From contig NZ_CP054923.1 in the NCBI RefSeq assembly GCF_013364215.1, forward strand, positions 124,001-188,000: 64,000 nucleotides of DNA. Reading direction: 5' to 3'. The notes beneath the pieces were generated by a model. It was given only the letters and a program-made list of their open reading frames with translations, searched no databases and was not told the DNA's origin. Shown here one piece after another: positions 8,303 through 17,819 of the stretch (its first letter is position 1; the number at the start of each line of letters is the position of its first letter). The DNA comes from Verrucosispora sp. NA02020. GTDB lineage: Bacteria; Actinomycetota; Actinomycetes; Mycobacteriales; Micromonosporaceae. The position numbers were made by a program, and so were the translations under genes.

Positions 8303-9991
8303 TCAGCGGTGCCGGGCGACCTCCAGCACGGTGCGGGCGTCGGCGTGCGCGGCGATGACGGCACGCACCGGCGACAGCACGTACTCCTCGCCGACCTGGC
8401 TCATCGCCCTGGTCAGCCGGGCCTCGGCCCGGCGGCGCGCCCGGCCGGCGGCCCACCGGCTGATCGGTCGGGTCAGGGCGGCCAGCAACAGCCCGGCCAG
8501 CAACCCGCCGAGCAGCAGCAGCGTCGGCACCGGCACCTCGCCGACCATCGGATGCTCCAGCTCGGGCAGCCCCAGGATCCGCAGCGCGTAGCCGAGGAGC
8601 AGCCAGCCCAACCCGGCCACGGCCGCGACGGTCACCACCCACTGCAACCCGCCGACCAGACGCCACCACGTGCGGGGACGGCTCACCCCCAGGTCGGTGC
8701 CGGCCAGCGCGTGGTCCAGCGCGTCCGGCAGGTCGGCGAGGCGCGAGCGGGCCGCCGCGCTCACCGCCGCCGGCCAGGCGCTCGGCAACCCCTCCCCGGC
8801 CCGCTCGGCCACCGTACGCAGTGCCAGGGCCAGCGCCGACTTGTCGGCCGCACCGGGCTCGGGCACGGACGTCGCGGCGGCCAGAGCCCGCTCGGGATCG
8901 TCCGCGACGGGCTGCGGACCGGGCAGGTGCAGCCGACGCAGCGGATCGGGTCGCAGCCGCCGCCAGAACCGCACCAGCGGCCAGCCGGTGCGCGACGCGG
9001 CCCGGTGCCGGTATGCCTGCTCGACCGCACTGAGCACGGTCGGCACCCCGGCCACCGCGCTCAACGCCCGGTCCAGCTTGGCCACCGCCGGATCGTCGGC
9101 CGGGAGGGCCGACCGGGGTGCCCCGACCATCCCGTCCAACGCGTCGACGACCGCGTCCAGGTCGCCGGTGAGTCGACGCAGTGCCGCCTGCCGCTCGACG
9201 ACCGTGCGTTCCAGTTCCGCCCGCAGCACCTCGGGGCCGCTCGGGTCGACGATCGTGGTGGCCAGCAACGGCACCCCGTCCAGCCCGTCCGCGTCGAGCA
9301 GCCGGCGCAGGTCGGCCAGCACCCGGGGGACCTCGGCCGGGGGCAGCCGGTCGGCCTGGTTGAGCACGACCAGCGTGACGTCCCGGTGCCGCTGGAACTC
9401 GCGCAGGTAGGCGGCGTGCACCACCCGGTCGGCGTACTTCTCCGGGTCGACCACCCAGACCACCAGGTCGACCAGGCCGAGCAGCCGGTCCACCTCCAGG
9501 CGGTGCGAGTGCTGCACCGAGTCGAAGTCCGGCAGGTCGAGCAGGATCAGCCCGTGCAGGGTGGACTCGTCGTCGCCGTCGAGCAGGCTCTCCCGCACGA
9601 AGCGGTGCTTGGGCAGCACACCGAGCCAGTCGAGCAGCCGGGTGCCGCCGTCGAGCGGACCCCACACGCAGGCGTGGGTCACGCCGGTGGTGGGACGGCG
9701 TACCCCGACCGGCGACAGGTCCATCCGGGCCATCGCGTTGAACAGGCTCGACTTGCCGCTGCCGGTCGCCCCGGCCAGCGCGACGACGGTGTGGTCGCGG
9801 GAGAGCGACAACCGGGTGCCGGCCCGCTCCACCAGGGTGCGTGCCGGGCTCAACGGGGTGTCCGGCAGGTATCCGTCGACCAGGCCGAGGAAGCGGTGCA
9901 CCGCCTCCAGGCGGGCGACCAACTGGTCCGCGTCCACCCGTCCGTCGCTGATCCGCAACGCCTCGCGGAGGCGTCCCCCCATGCCCATCAC
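8303..9991 (-). CDS. Membrane-associated dynamin/Era-like GTPase (second of pair)
   Basis: 562 residues. P-loop GATGSGKSS (~residues 74-82), switch motif DLPDFDS and specificity motif NQAD define a GTPase domain. The C-terminal third has two hydrophobic segments (WVVTVAAVAGLGWLLLGYAL and VPTLLLLGGLLAGLLLAAL) followed by basic helices. This is the layout of bacterial dynamin-like proteins and YfjP-type GTPases. GTG at 9991 overlaps the TGA of the upstream GTPase (GTGA); ATG at 9988 is an alternative. Two adjacent, coupled GTPases suggest a heteromeric membrane-remodelling or stress machine, as for other bacterial dynamin pairs. Cellular role not determined here. Confidence 0.75.
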   Translation of the reverse strand: MMGMGGRLREALRISDGRVDADQLVARLEAVHRFLGLVDGYLPDTPLSPARTLVERAGTRLSLSRDHTVVALAGATGSGKSSLFNAMARMDLSPVGVRRPTTGVTHACVWGPLDGGTRLLDWLGVLPKHRFVRESLLDGDDESTLHGLILLDLPDFDSVQHSHRLEVDRLLGLVDLVVWVVDPEKYADRVVHAAYLREFQRHRDVTLVVLNQADRLPPAEVPRVLADLRRLLDADGLDGVPLLATTIVDPSGPEVLRAELERTVVERQAALRRLTGDLDAVVDALDGMVGAPRSALPADDPAVAKLDRALSAVAGVPTVLSAVEQAYRHRAASRTGWPLVRFWRRLRPDPLRRLHLPGPQPVADDPERALAAATSVPEPGAADKSALALALRTVAERAGEGLPSAWPAAVSAAARSRLADLPDALDHALAGTDLGVSRPRTWWRLVGGLQWVVTVAAVAGLGWLLLGYALRILGLPELEHPMVGEVPVPTLLLLGGLLAGLLLAALTRPISRWAAGRARRRAEARLTRAMSQVGEEYVLSPVRAVIAAHADARTVLEVARHR

Positions 9992-11808
9992 GCCGCCGCC
10001 CCACTGCGATCGTCCGTGGCGAAGCCGCTGCGCGTCCGGGCCGCCTCCACCTGAGCGGCCGCCTCGCGCAGCGCCGTCGCGTGCCGGGCCGCCGGCCGGG
10101 CCTGGTCGGTCCGGTCCAGGTATCGGGCGGCCTCCTCGTCGAGCAGCGCGTGTACCCGGTCCAGCAGGTCCTCCCGAGCCTTCGCGGCCAGCGTCCGCAC
10201 CGCCTGGTCGCCGAAGATCGCCTGGAGTACGGCCTGCCCGGCGACGGTGGTCCCGGCCCCGGTGGCGACCTCCAGGCCGGTCGGGATGAACGCCGTCGAG
10301 GCGAACACCGCGATCATGACGGCCAACCCGGTGGCGTTGACCGCGTACGCCGCCGTACGGGCCACGAAACGCCGGTCACCGCCCTCGGCCCGGACCAGTT
10401 CCAGCACCCCGCGTTGCCAGTCCCGGACCAGCCGCTCGGCCCGTTCGGGCAGGTCGGCCGCGTGGTGTGCCAGATCCGGTGTGAGTAGTGCGGCACCCGC
10501 CGGATGCGCCTTCCACCCGGTGTACGCGTGCTCGGCCGCCTCGGCGGCCACGCCCCGCAGCAACGTCGTCAACTGGGACTCGATGGCGTCGCGCAACTCC
10601 ACGGCCGGGGCCGGGCGTCGGCTGAACGCCGCCGTGAGGCGGTCACGCAGCCGTCCGATCCGCGCCTCCAGGCTGCGGAAGAGGTCACTGGTGCCGATGA
10701 ACTCCTGCCACCGGGCCAACACCTCGCCCCGGAGCAGCCGTCCGTCGCGCAGACCCTGCTCGACCATCCGGTTCGCCGCCCGGTAGGCGGCCAGCACCCG
10801 TTCGTCCAGAGCGTCGGCGGCGGTGACCTGCTCGTCGGCGGCGACGGCCAGACTCTCGACCGACGGCGCCAGCGCGGCCAGCGCGCCGCCGAGGGTCTGC
10901 CGGACCACCGCCGCGCGGGCGTCCGCGTCGGCGGCCAGCCGGGCGAACCAGTCCGCCAACGGCGCGGTGACCCGGTCCGGCAGCAGCCCCTGGCCGTCGA
11001 CCCAGGTCTCCGGCAGGACGAACAGCGGCGCCGCGCCGAGATCCTGCTCGGCCAGCATCTCGGCGAGGTGGGCGGCGACCTCGTCGGTGGCCTCGGCGGG
11101 CACCCGGTCGAGGACCAGCGCGATGACCGCGCCCCGGGCCCGCGCACCGTGCAGCAGTTCCCAGGGCACGGCGTCGGCGTACCGGGCGGCGGTGGTGACG
11201 AAGAGCCAGAGGTCGGCGGCGGCGAGCAGTTGGTTGGCCAGCGCGCGGTTGGCGTCGACCACCGAGTCGATGTCGGGAGCGTCCAGGAACGCCAGCCCGG
11301 GGGCCAGGGCCGGGGCGGTGACCAGGTGCAGCGAACGCGGGTCGTCGCTGGGCTGGTTGGTGCGGGTCAGCCCGGGCAGCAGTTCGCCGCGACGGAACCA
11401 GGGCGAGTCGGCCGGATTGCAGACCAGGACCGGCGAGCGGGTGGTCGGGCGCAGCACCCCGGCGGCACTGACCCGCGCCTGGACCAGGCTGTTGACCAGG
11501 GTCGACTTGCCGGCGCCGGTGGAACCGCCGACCACCACGAGCAGCGGCGCGTCGAGGCGGGAGAGCCGCGGCAGCAGGTAGTCGTCGAGCTGGTCGGCGA
11601 GAGCGGCGGCCGTCCGTCCGGCGGGCTCCGCCGAGGGCAGGACCAGCGGGAATCGCGCCGTTCCGATCGCGGCCCGCAGGCTGGCCAGCACGGCGGGCAG
11701 GGCGTCGTCCCCGATTGCCGCGGGCCGGTCCTCCCCGCCGGTGGAGCCGGTGCGGGCTGCGACGGCGGGCGTGCCGAAAGGTGAGGCGGAATCGCCGTTC
11801 GTCGTCAC
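9988..11808 (-). CDS. Membrane-associated dynamin-like GTPase (first of pair)
   Basis: About 606 residues from GTG 11808; the open frame runs to a TTG at 11844 with another GTG at 11832, so the start is uncertain and no good ribosome site is seen. P-loop GGSTGAGKST, switch DAPDIDS and the RPTT threonine loop (LRPTTRSP) place it in the dynamin/Era-like GTPases. A hydrophobic stretch near residues 500-545 (NATGLAVMIAVFASTAFIP) suggests membrane contact. It is followed, with overlap, by the second GTPase. Its start region is divergent from dnaK, separated by about 220 bp that include the HAIR site, so stress regulation cannot be excluded. Confidence 0.75.
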   Translation of the reverse strand: MTTNGDSASPFGTPAVAARTGSTGGEDRPAAIGDDALPAVLASLRAAIGTARFPLVLPSAEPAGRTAAALADQLDDYLLPRLSRLDAPLLVVVGGSTGAGKSTLVNSLVQARVSAAGVLRPTTRSPVLVCNPADSPWFRRGELLPGLTRTNQPSDDPRSLHLVTAPALAPGLAFLDAPDIDSVVDANRALANQLLAAADLWLFVTTAARYADAVPWELLHGARARGAVIALVLDRVPAEATDEVAAHLAEMLAEQDLGAAPLFVLPETWVDGQGLLPDRVTAPLADWFARLAADADARAAVVRQTLGGALAALAPSVESLAVAADEQVTAADALDERVLAAYRAANRMVEQGLRDGRLLRGEVLARWQEFIGTSDLFRSLEARIGRLRDRLTAAFSRRPAPAVELRDAIESQLTTLLRGVAAEAAEHAYTGWKAHPAGAALLTPDLAHHAADLPERAERLVRDWQRGVLELVRAEGGDRRFVARTAAYAVNATGLAVMIAVFASTAFIPTGLEVATGAGTTVAGQAVLQAIFGDQAVRTLAAKAREDLLDRVHALLDEEAARYLDRTDQARPAARHATALREAAAQVEAARTRSGFATDDRSGAAA

Positions 11809-11892
11809 CGCTAAAGCGTGCCCGACCGACACAAGGTAAGACAACCAGTCGGTATCGAACGGTGACTTGCGCCAACCCGACTCAACCTCGAC

Positions 11893-11920
11893 TTGACGAT
11901 TCCGGGGGGCGTGGCACTAT
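11893..11920 (+). promoter_or_regulatory. Putative dnaK-operon promoter
   Basis: TTGACG at 11893-11898 and CACTAT at 11915-11920, spaced by 16 bases, make a plausible vegetative promoter. The -10 hexamer runs directly into the HAIR operator, which explains how HspR binding would block it. Confidence 0.55.
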
Positions 11921-11944
11921 TGAGTCACGTTCACTCAACTTGAG
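11920..11944. promoter_or_regulatory. HAIR operator (HspR-binding site) upstream of dnaK
   Basis: Perfect TTGAGT-N7-ACTCAA at 11920-11938, which is the actinobacterial HAIR core. An extra half-site CTTGAG follows at 11939-11944. HspR is encoded by the last gene of this operon, so this is the expected autoregulatory circuit: HspR with DnaK as co-repressor. Confidence 0.9.
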
Positions 11945-12027
11945 GTGGGGTCGCTGTGGGCGACACCGCCGGTCAGGGCGACGGGGGGCCCGTCACCTGC
12001 ACAACGTTACGAAGCGAGGAAGCGAAG

Positions 12028-13920
<1,893 letters not shown>

Positions 13921-13968
13921 CGGTCCTGGCCGAGCCGATCTCCACGGGCAGAGGGATGAGGTAGTCGC

Positions 13969-14730
13969 ATGACGGAGAAGCCACGAGCCGCCGACCCGGG
14001 CAGCACCGGGTCGGCGCCGGGTGGCTCGGCGTCCGAGCCGACCACCGGCGAGACGCCGCGTGTCGTCATCCGTAACAACCGCAAGATCAGCCAGAGTCAC
14101 GAGCCGGAGGGGACGGCGGCGGACGCCGGCTCCGACACGTCGGCCGAGGGGCTGGTCGAGGACGCCGAGGTCGTGGTCGACGCGATCGAGGTCGAGACCG
14201 AGGCGCTGAGCGAGCCGACCACCGAGGGCCCGCCCGTGGTGGACTCCCCGGCCAAGCCGGTCGGAAAACCGTCCGAGGCGGCCGGTCGCGGGCTCGGCGC
14301 CGAGGTGGAGGCGCTCCGCGCCGACCTGGAGGAGCGCACTCGGGACCTGCAACGGGTCACCGCCGAGTACGCCAACTACCGCAAGCGGGTCGAGCGGGAC
14401 CGTGCTCTGGTCACCGAGCAGGCGACCGGCTCGGTGCTGGCCGCGCTGCTGCCGATCCTGGACGACCTGGACCGGGCCCGGGAACACGGCGACCTGGTCG
14501 GTCCGTTCGGTTCGGTGGCCGAGCAACTCACCACCGCGCTCGGCAAGTTCGGGCTGACCCAGTTCGGCGAGCAGGGTGACCCGTTCGACCCGACGCTGCA
14601 CGAGGCCGTGGCGCACCAGACCTCGGCCGACGTCACCGAACCCACCTGCGTGCAGGTGATGCGTCGGGGCTACCAGATCGGTGAGCGGCTGTTGCGACCC
14701 GCGATGGTCGCGGTCGCCGACCCGGAATAG
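13969..14730 (+). CDS. grpE: Nucleotide exchange factor GrpE
   Basis: 253 residues, longer than the ~200 typical, owing to a disordered acidic N-terminus (~residues 1-100, rich in Glu, Thr and Pro). The conserved part has the long coiled coil (LRADLEERTRDLQRVTAEYANYRKRVERD) and the beta domain (GEQGDPFDPTLHEAVAHQ, GYQIGERLLRPAMVAVADPE). It releases ADP from DnaK. 48 bases after dnaK, same operon. Confidence 0.98.
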   Translation: MTEKPRAADPGSTGSAPGGSASEPTTGETPRVVIRNNRKISQSHEPEGTAADAGSDTSAEGLVEDAEVVVDAIEVETEALSEPTTEGPPVVDSPAKPVGKPSEAAGRGLGAEVEALRADLEERTRDLQRVTAEYANYRKRVERDRALVTEQATGSVLAALLPILDDLDRAREHGDLVGPFGSVAEQLTTALGKFGLTQFGEQGDPFDPTLHEAVAHQTSADVTEPTCVQVMRRGYQIGERLLRPAMVAVADPE

Positions 14731-14743
14731 TGCACGACGGTGA

Positions 14744-14788
14744 CCGGGCCGTCCCACCCGCCGAACTCCGGTGGGCGGGACGGCCCGG
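14744..14788 (+). terminator. Strong hairpin between grpE and dnaJ
   Basis: An inverted repeat of 19 positions (14744-14762 with 14770-14788), two of them non-Watson-Crick, around a 7-base loop; the outer 12 pairs (CCGGGCCGTCCC) are perfect. No T-run follows, and dnaJ begins 28 bases later with a strong ribosome site. It may be a partial terminator or a processing site that sets the dnaK:dnaJ ratio. Confidence 0.55.
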
Positions 14789-14815
14789 AGCCGGAGGTGG
14801 GGAGGAGGTGGACGG

Positions 14816-15994
14816 TTGAGTTCCAAGGACTGGATCGAGAAGGACTACTACGCGGTCCTGGGCGTGGCGAAGACCGCCTCCGCTGACGAGATCAAGAAGG
14901 TGTACCGGAAGCTCGCCCGCGAGTCGCACCCGGACCACAACCCCGGCGACCCCAAGGCCGAGGAGCGCTTCAAGTCGGTCTCCGAGGCGTACGCGGTGCT
15001 CGGTGACGACGCCAAGCGCCGCGAGTACGACGAGATGCGCTCGCTGTTCGGCTCGGGCGCCTTCCGGCGCGGTGCCCGCCAGGGTGGCCAGCCCGGCGGC
15101 ATGCCGTTCGACGTCTCCGACCTGTTCGGCAACGCGCAGTCGGCCGGTGGTGGCCGGTTCGCCGGTGGCGGCATCTCGGACCTGTTCAGCTCGATCTTCT
15201 CGGGCGGCGCGGGTGGTGGCGGTGCCACCGGCCCGGCCCGTGGTCGCGACATCGAGACCGAGGTGGCGCTCGACTTCGACGACGCCGTCCGAGGGGTCAC
15301 GCTGCCGCTGACCCTGCGGGCACCGGGAGTCTGCGACACCTGTCACGGCAACGGTGCGAAGCCGGGCACGGTGCCGAGGACCTGCCAGGTCTGCCACGGC
15401 GCCGGGGTGAACCACCGCAACCAGGGTGCGTTCAGCCTCGCCGAGCCCTGCCGCAACTGCCAGGGCGCCGGGACCGTGGTCGACGAGAAGTGCCCGGAGT
15501 GCCAGGGCACGGGCGGCGTCACCAAGGCCCGTACGCTCAACGTCCGTTTTCCGGCCGGAGTGGCCGACGGGCAGCGGATCCGGCTGGCGGGCCGGGGCGA
15601 GCCGGGCGAGCGCGGCGGCCCGGCGGGGGACCTGTTCGTGCACGTCAAGGTGCGTCCGGACGAGCTGTTCGGGCGCTCCGGTGACGACCTCACGCTGACC
15701 GTGCCGATCACCTTCACCGAGGCGGTGCTCGGCACCGACCTGCGGGTGCCGACGCTCGACGGCGCGGTGACCCTGCGGGTGCCCGGAGGTACGCCGAGCG
15801 GGCGGATCCTGCGGGCCCGGGGCAAGGGCGTGAGCCGTCGGGACGGGCAGACCGGGGACCTTCTCGTCACGCTCGACGTGGTGGTGCCGGCCCGGGTCTC
15901 CGACGAGGCACGCGCGGCCCTGGAGACGTTCGCCGCACAGACCCCGCCGGCGGCGCGAGAACATCTCGACGCGCGGGTGCGTCGGAGCGGATGA
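14816..15994 (+). CDS. dnaJ: Chaperone DnaJ (Hsp40, type I)
   Basis: 392 residues. J domain at ~5-75 with HPD (ESHPDHNPGD), a Gly/Phe-rich region, four zinc-binding repeats (CDTCHGNG, CQVCHGAG, CRNCQGAG, CPECQGTG) and a C-terminal substrate domain (VRFPAGVADGQRIRLAGRG). Delivers clients to DnaK and stimulates its ATPase. The start is taken as TTG at 14816 (SSKDWIEKDYYAVLG) because GGAGGAGGTGG lies just before it; the frame is open 15 codons further. A TTG start and the hairpin ahead of it would both lower its output relative to dnaK. Confidence 0.97.
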   Translation: MSSKDWIEKDYYAVLGVAKTASADEIKKVYRKLARESHPDHNPGDPKAEERFKSVSEAYAVLGDDAKRREYDEMRSLFGSGAFRRGARQGGQPGGMPFDVSDLFGNAQSAGGGRFAGGGISDLFSSIFSGGAGGGGATGPARGRDIETEVALDFDDAVRGVTLPLTLRAPGVCDTCHGNGAKPGTVPRTCQVCHGAGVNHRNQGAFSLAEPCRNCQGAGTVVDEKCPECQGTGGVTKARTLNVRFPAGVADGQRIRLAGRGEPGERGGPAGDLFVHVKVRPDELFGRSGDDLTLTVPITFTEAVLGTDLRVPTLDGAVTLRVPGGTPSGRILRARGKGVSRRDGQTGDLLVTLDVVVPARVSDEARAALETFAAQTPPAAREHLDARVRRSG

Positions 15995-16022
15995 TGGGTG
16001 TAGCGGTGCGGAGGTGAACGGG

Positions 16023-16460
16023 ATGGACGGGTTCGTCGGTTCGGATGACCCCACCTATGAAGCCAAGGTGCTCATGATCTCGGTCGCGGCGCGGATGGCG
16101 GGGATGCACCCGCAGACGTTGCGCCAGTACGACCGGCTCGGCCTGGTGCAGGCCGGACGGGCGGCCGGTGGCGGTCGCCGCTACAGCGTGCGGGACGTGG
16201 TCCTGCTGCGCGAGGTGCAGCGGCTCAGCCAGGACGACGGTGTCAATCTGGCCGGGATCAAGCGGATCATCGGCTTGGAGCGGCTGTTCGAGCAGGCACA
16301 GCAGCGGGTCGCCCAGTTGGAGGCCGAGCTGGAGGCCGCGTACCGCCGGTTGGCCGAGCTGGAGTCGCTGGCCCGCTTCCCCGGGCGCGACCTGGTGCCG
16401 ACCAACCAGACCTCCACGGCCCTGGTGGTCTGGCGTCCCCGACGCAGCCCCGGCCGCTGA
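16023..16460 (+). CDS. hspR: Heat-shock repressor HspR (MerR family)
   Basis: 145 residues. N-terminal MerR-type helix-turn-helix (MISVAARMAGMHPQTLRQYDRLGLVQ, then GGGRRYSVRDVVLLREVQRL) and a C-terminal coiled coil (LFEQAQQRVAQLEAELEAAYRRLAEL). HspR represses the dnaK operon and clpB through HAIR sites, with DnaK as co-repressor. ATG 16023 is 8 bases after GGAGG; GTG 16014 overlaps that site and is less likely. Last gene of the operon, followed by a terminator. Confidence 0.96.
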   Translation: MDGFVGSDDPTYEAKVLMISVAARMAGMHPQTLRQYDRLGLVQAGRAAGGGRRYSVRDVVLLREVQRLSQDDGVNLAGIKRIIGLERLFEQAQQRVAQLEAELEAAYRRLAELESLARFPGRDLVPTNQTSTALVVWRPRRSPGR

Positions 16461-16464
16461 CGAT

Positions 16465-16508
16465 CGAGACGGCCCCGGTGCGGTGACAACCGTGCCGGGG
16501 CCGTCTCG
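16465..16508 (+). terminator. Terminator-like hairpin after hspR
   Basis: Perfect 14-bp stem CGAGACGGCCCCGG (16465-16478) with 16495-16508 and a 16-base loop, ending the heat-shock operon. There is no T tract, as is common in high-G+C actinomycetes. Confidence 0.75.
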
Positions 16509-16640
16509 TGTCTGCGTCGGGGCGGCATCGCGTTCGCGGTCCGCACCCTGCGGATTCCGCCCCGTCCCCGGCCCGTCTCCGTTACCCTGGAATCAGGTCC
16601 AAACAACTCAATCCGGACTTCGGCGCTGGCAGGGGGAGCC

Positions 16641-16913
16641 ATGACGGACGAGGCGAAGCAGGTGGCCGAGCAGGCGGAACGCCGGCTCGACCGGTTGGCC
16701 GAGAACGTCCAACGGCGCTTCGACCGGATCACCAAGGGGCGGTTCGCCGATCAGATCCGCAGCGGCCGGTTCAGCGGCCGGAGCGGCCGGTCCACCGGAC
16801 CCGCCCCGTCGGGCGGTCGGTCCGCCGGCCCAGGTCAGGGCCGAGCCGGTCACGGCGCCGGTCGGGTACGGACCGACCAGCACCGCCGCGAGCACGGCGG
16901 CCCGCCCCGCTGA
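16641..16913 (+). CDS. Small basic hypothetical protein (90 aa)
   Basis: 90 residues, ATG preceded by CAGGGGGAGCC. The first ~40 residues form an amphipathic charged helix (EAKQVAEQAERRLDRLAENVQRRF); the remainder is Gly/Arg/Ser/Pro-rich and probably disordered. No family recognised. It stands alone between two hairpins, and its codon use is normal. It could be a small nucleic-acid-binding protein given its strong positive charge, but that is a guess. Confidence 0.5.
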   Translation: MTDEAKQVAEQAERRLDRLAENVQRRFDRITKGRFADQIRSGRFSGRSGRSTGPAPSGGRSAGPGQGRAGHGAGRVRTDQHRREHGGPPR

Positions 16914-16926
16914 GGGGCCACAACGT

Positions 16927-16959
16927 ACGGGCCGGGAGCCACGGGGGCTCCCGGCCCGT
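16927..16959 (+). terminator. Terminator-like hairpin after the 90-aa gene
   Basis: Perfect 14-bp stem ACGGGCCGGGAGCC (16927-16940) with 16946-16959 and a 5-base loop, followed by TCCCGTTCCCGTTCC. Located 14 bases past the stop codon. Confidence 0.8.
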
Positions 16960-17091
16960 TCCCGTTCCCGTTCCACCGCACGTCAGGCCCCCGGCCCGTC
17001 CGCACCCCACCGCAAGTAACGCCGCCGCCCGGCCCCTCCGACACACGTCAACCCTCCCGAGGCCGGCAGGCGACGGCACGTCCGCCAGTCA

Positions 17092-17163
17092 GGTGTGGCC
17101 CTACCGTGCCCGGCGCAGGGATCAAGCCTGACCGCCCGGAGCCGGGCACGGTAGGGCCACACC
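17092..17163. repeat. 72-bp palindromic element, copy A
   Basis: Two perfectly complementary 23-bp arms (17092-17114 and 17141-17163) enclose a 26-nt centre at 17115-17140 that begins GCAGGGATCAAGCCTG. The same 26 nt, reverse-complemented, form the centre of the element at 34501-34572, whose arms are unrelated in sequence but the same length. It lies between two convergent genes. A further partial copy of the right arm (ACGGTAGGGCC) follows within 25 bases. It may act as a terminator, but the fixed centre with exchangeable arms is not explained by that. Confidence 0.85.
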
Positions 17164-17203
17164 CCCCACGGCAACGGTAGGGCCCCACCCCCACAGCAAG
17201 CAG

Positions 17204-17632
17204 CTAAAGCCGCCGCCCCTCGCGCACCAACCCGCCTTCGCACCACTCGCGGTACACGAACAGCTCCGGTCGGGACAGCAGCACCCGGCTGTTGTGCGAC
17301 CAGGTGCGCATCATCTCGTCGCCGTTGCGCTCGGCCTGGTCGACGAGCTTGCGGAAGCGACGCTTCGGGTGGGCCCGGAAGTTCGTCCGGATCCCGTCGG
17401 CGGCATAGATGTAGAGGCAGTGCAGCGCGAACCGGCGGGCCGGGCAGTGCGCGTCCATCGCCAGGTCGAACAACGTCATGATCAGGCGGTCGCCGGAGAC
17501 GAGCAGGTCCCAGTCGGGTGGCATGGACGTCAACGGCACCGAGTCGGGCTGGTACGCCCACGATCGCAACTCCGCCGGACTCGGGTCGACGGGGTTGGCG
17601 AAGCCGTGGAACGTTGATTCCTGCACGCTCAC
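17204..17632 (-). CDS. Conserved hypothetical protein (142 aa)
   Basis: 142 residues from GTG 17632 (SVQESTFHGF) with GGAAGG upstream; the frame is open to 17659. Compact soluble protein with aromatic and charged motifs (WDLLVSGDRLIMTLFDLAMD, RFALHCLYIYAADGIR, FVYREWCEGG). No signal peptide or membrane segment. I do not recognise the domain. It is convergent with the 90-aa gene and separated from it by two hairpin elements. Confidence 0.65.
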   Translation of the reverse strand: MSVQESTFHGFANPVDPSPAELRSWAYQPDSVPLTSMPPDWDLLVSGDRLIMTLFDLAMDAHCPARRFALHCLYIYAADGIRTNFRAHPKRRFRKLVDQAERNGDEMMRTWSHNSRVLLSRPELFVYREWCEGGLVREGRRL

Positions 17633-17819
17633 CGGCCAACCTTCCGCTCGCGTCGGCACCGAGGCGTCCGCCCCCCGCGAACCCCGGCTGCTGGGGCGAA
17701 ACGGTAACGCGGTACCCGTGAGTACGGGTAGCCCCTACGGAAAGCAATTCGGCATCGGTTGCCTGGCCGGGGTGGTCCGGACGGCCGACGATCACTTTCA
17801 GTCCCTGTGTCGTCACCGG

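Noticed and set aside
16927..17163. Treating the 17092-17163 palindrome as just a second terminator
   Set aside because: Its centre is identical to that of 34524-34549 while the arms differ, which a plain terminator does not explain; it was kept as a repeat element, though it may terminate transcription as well.
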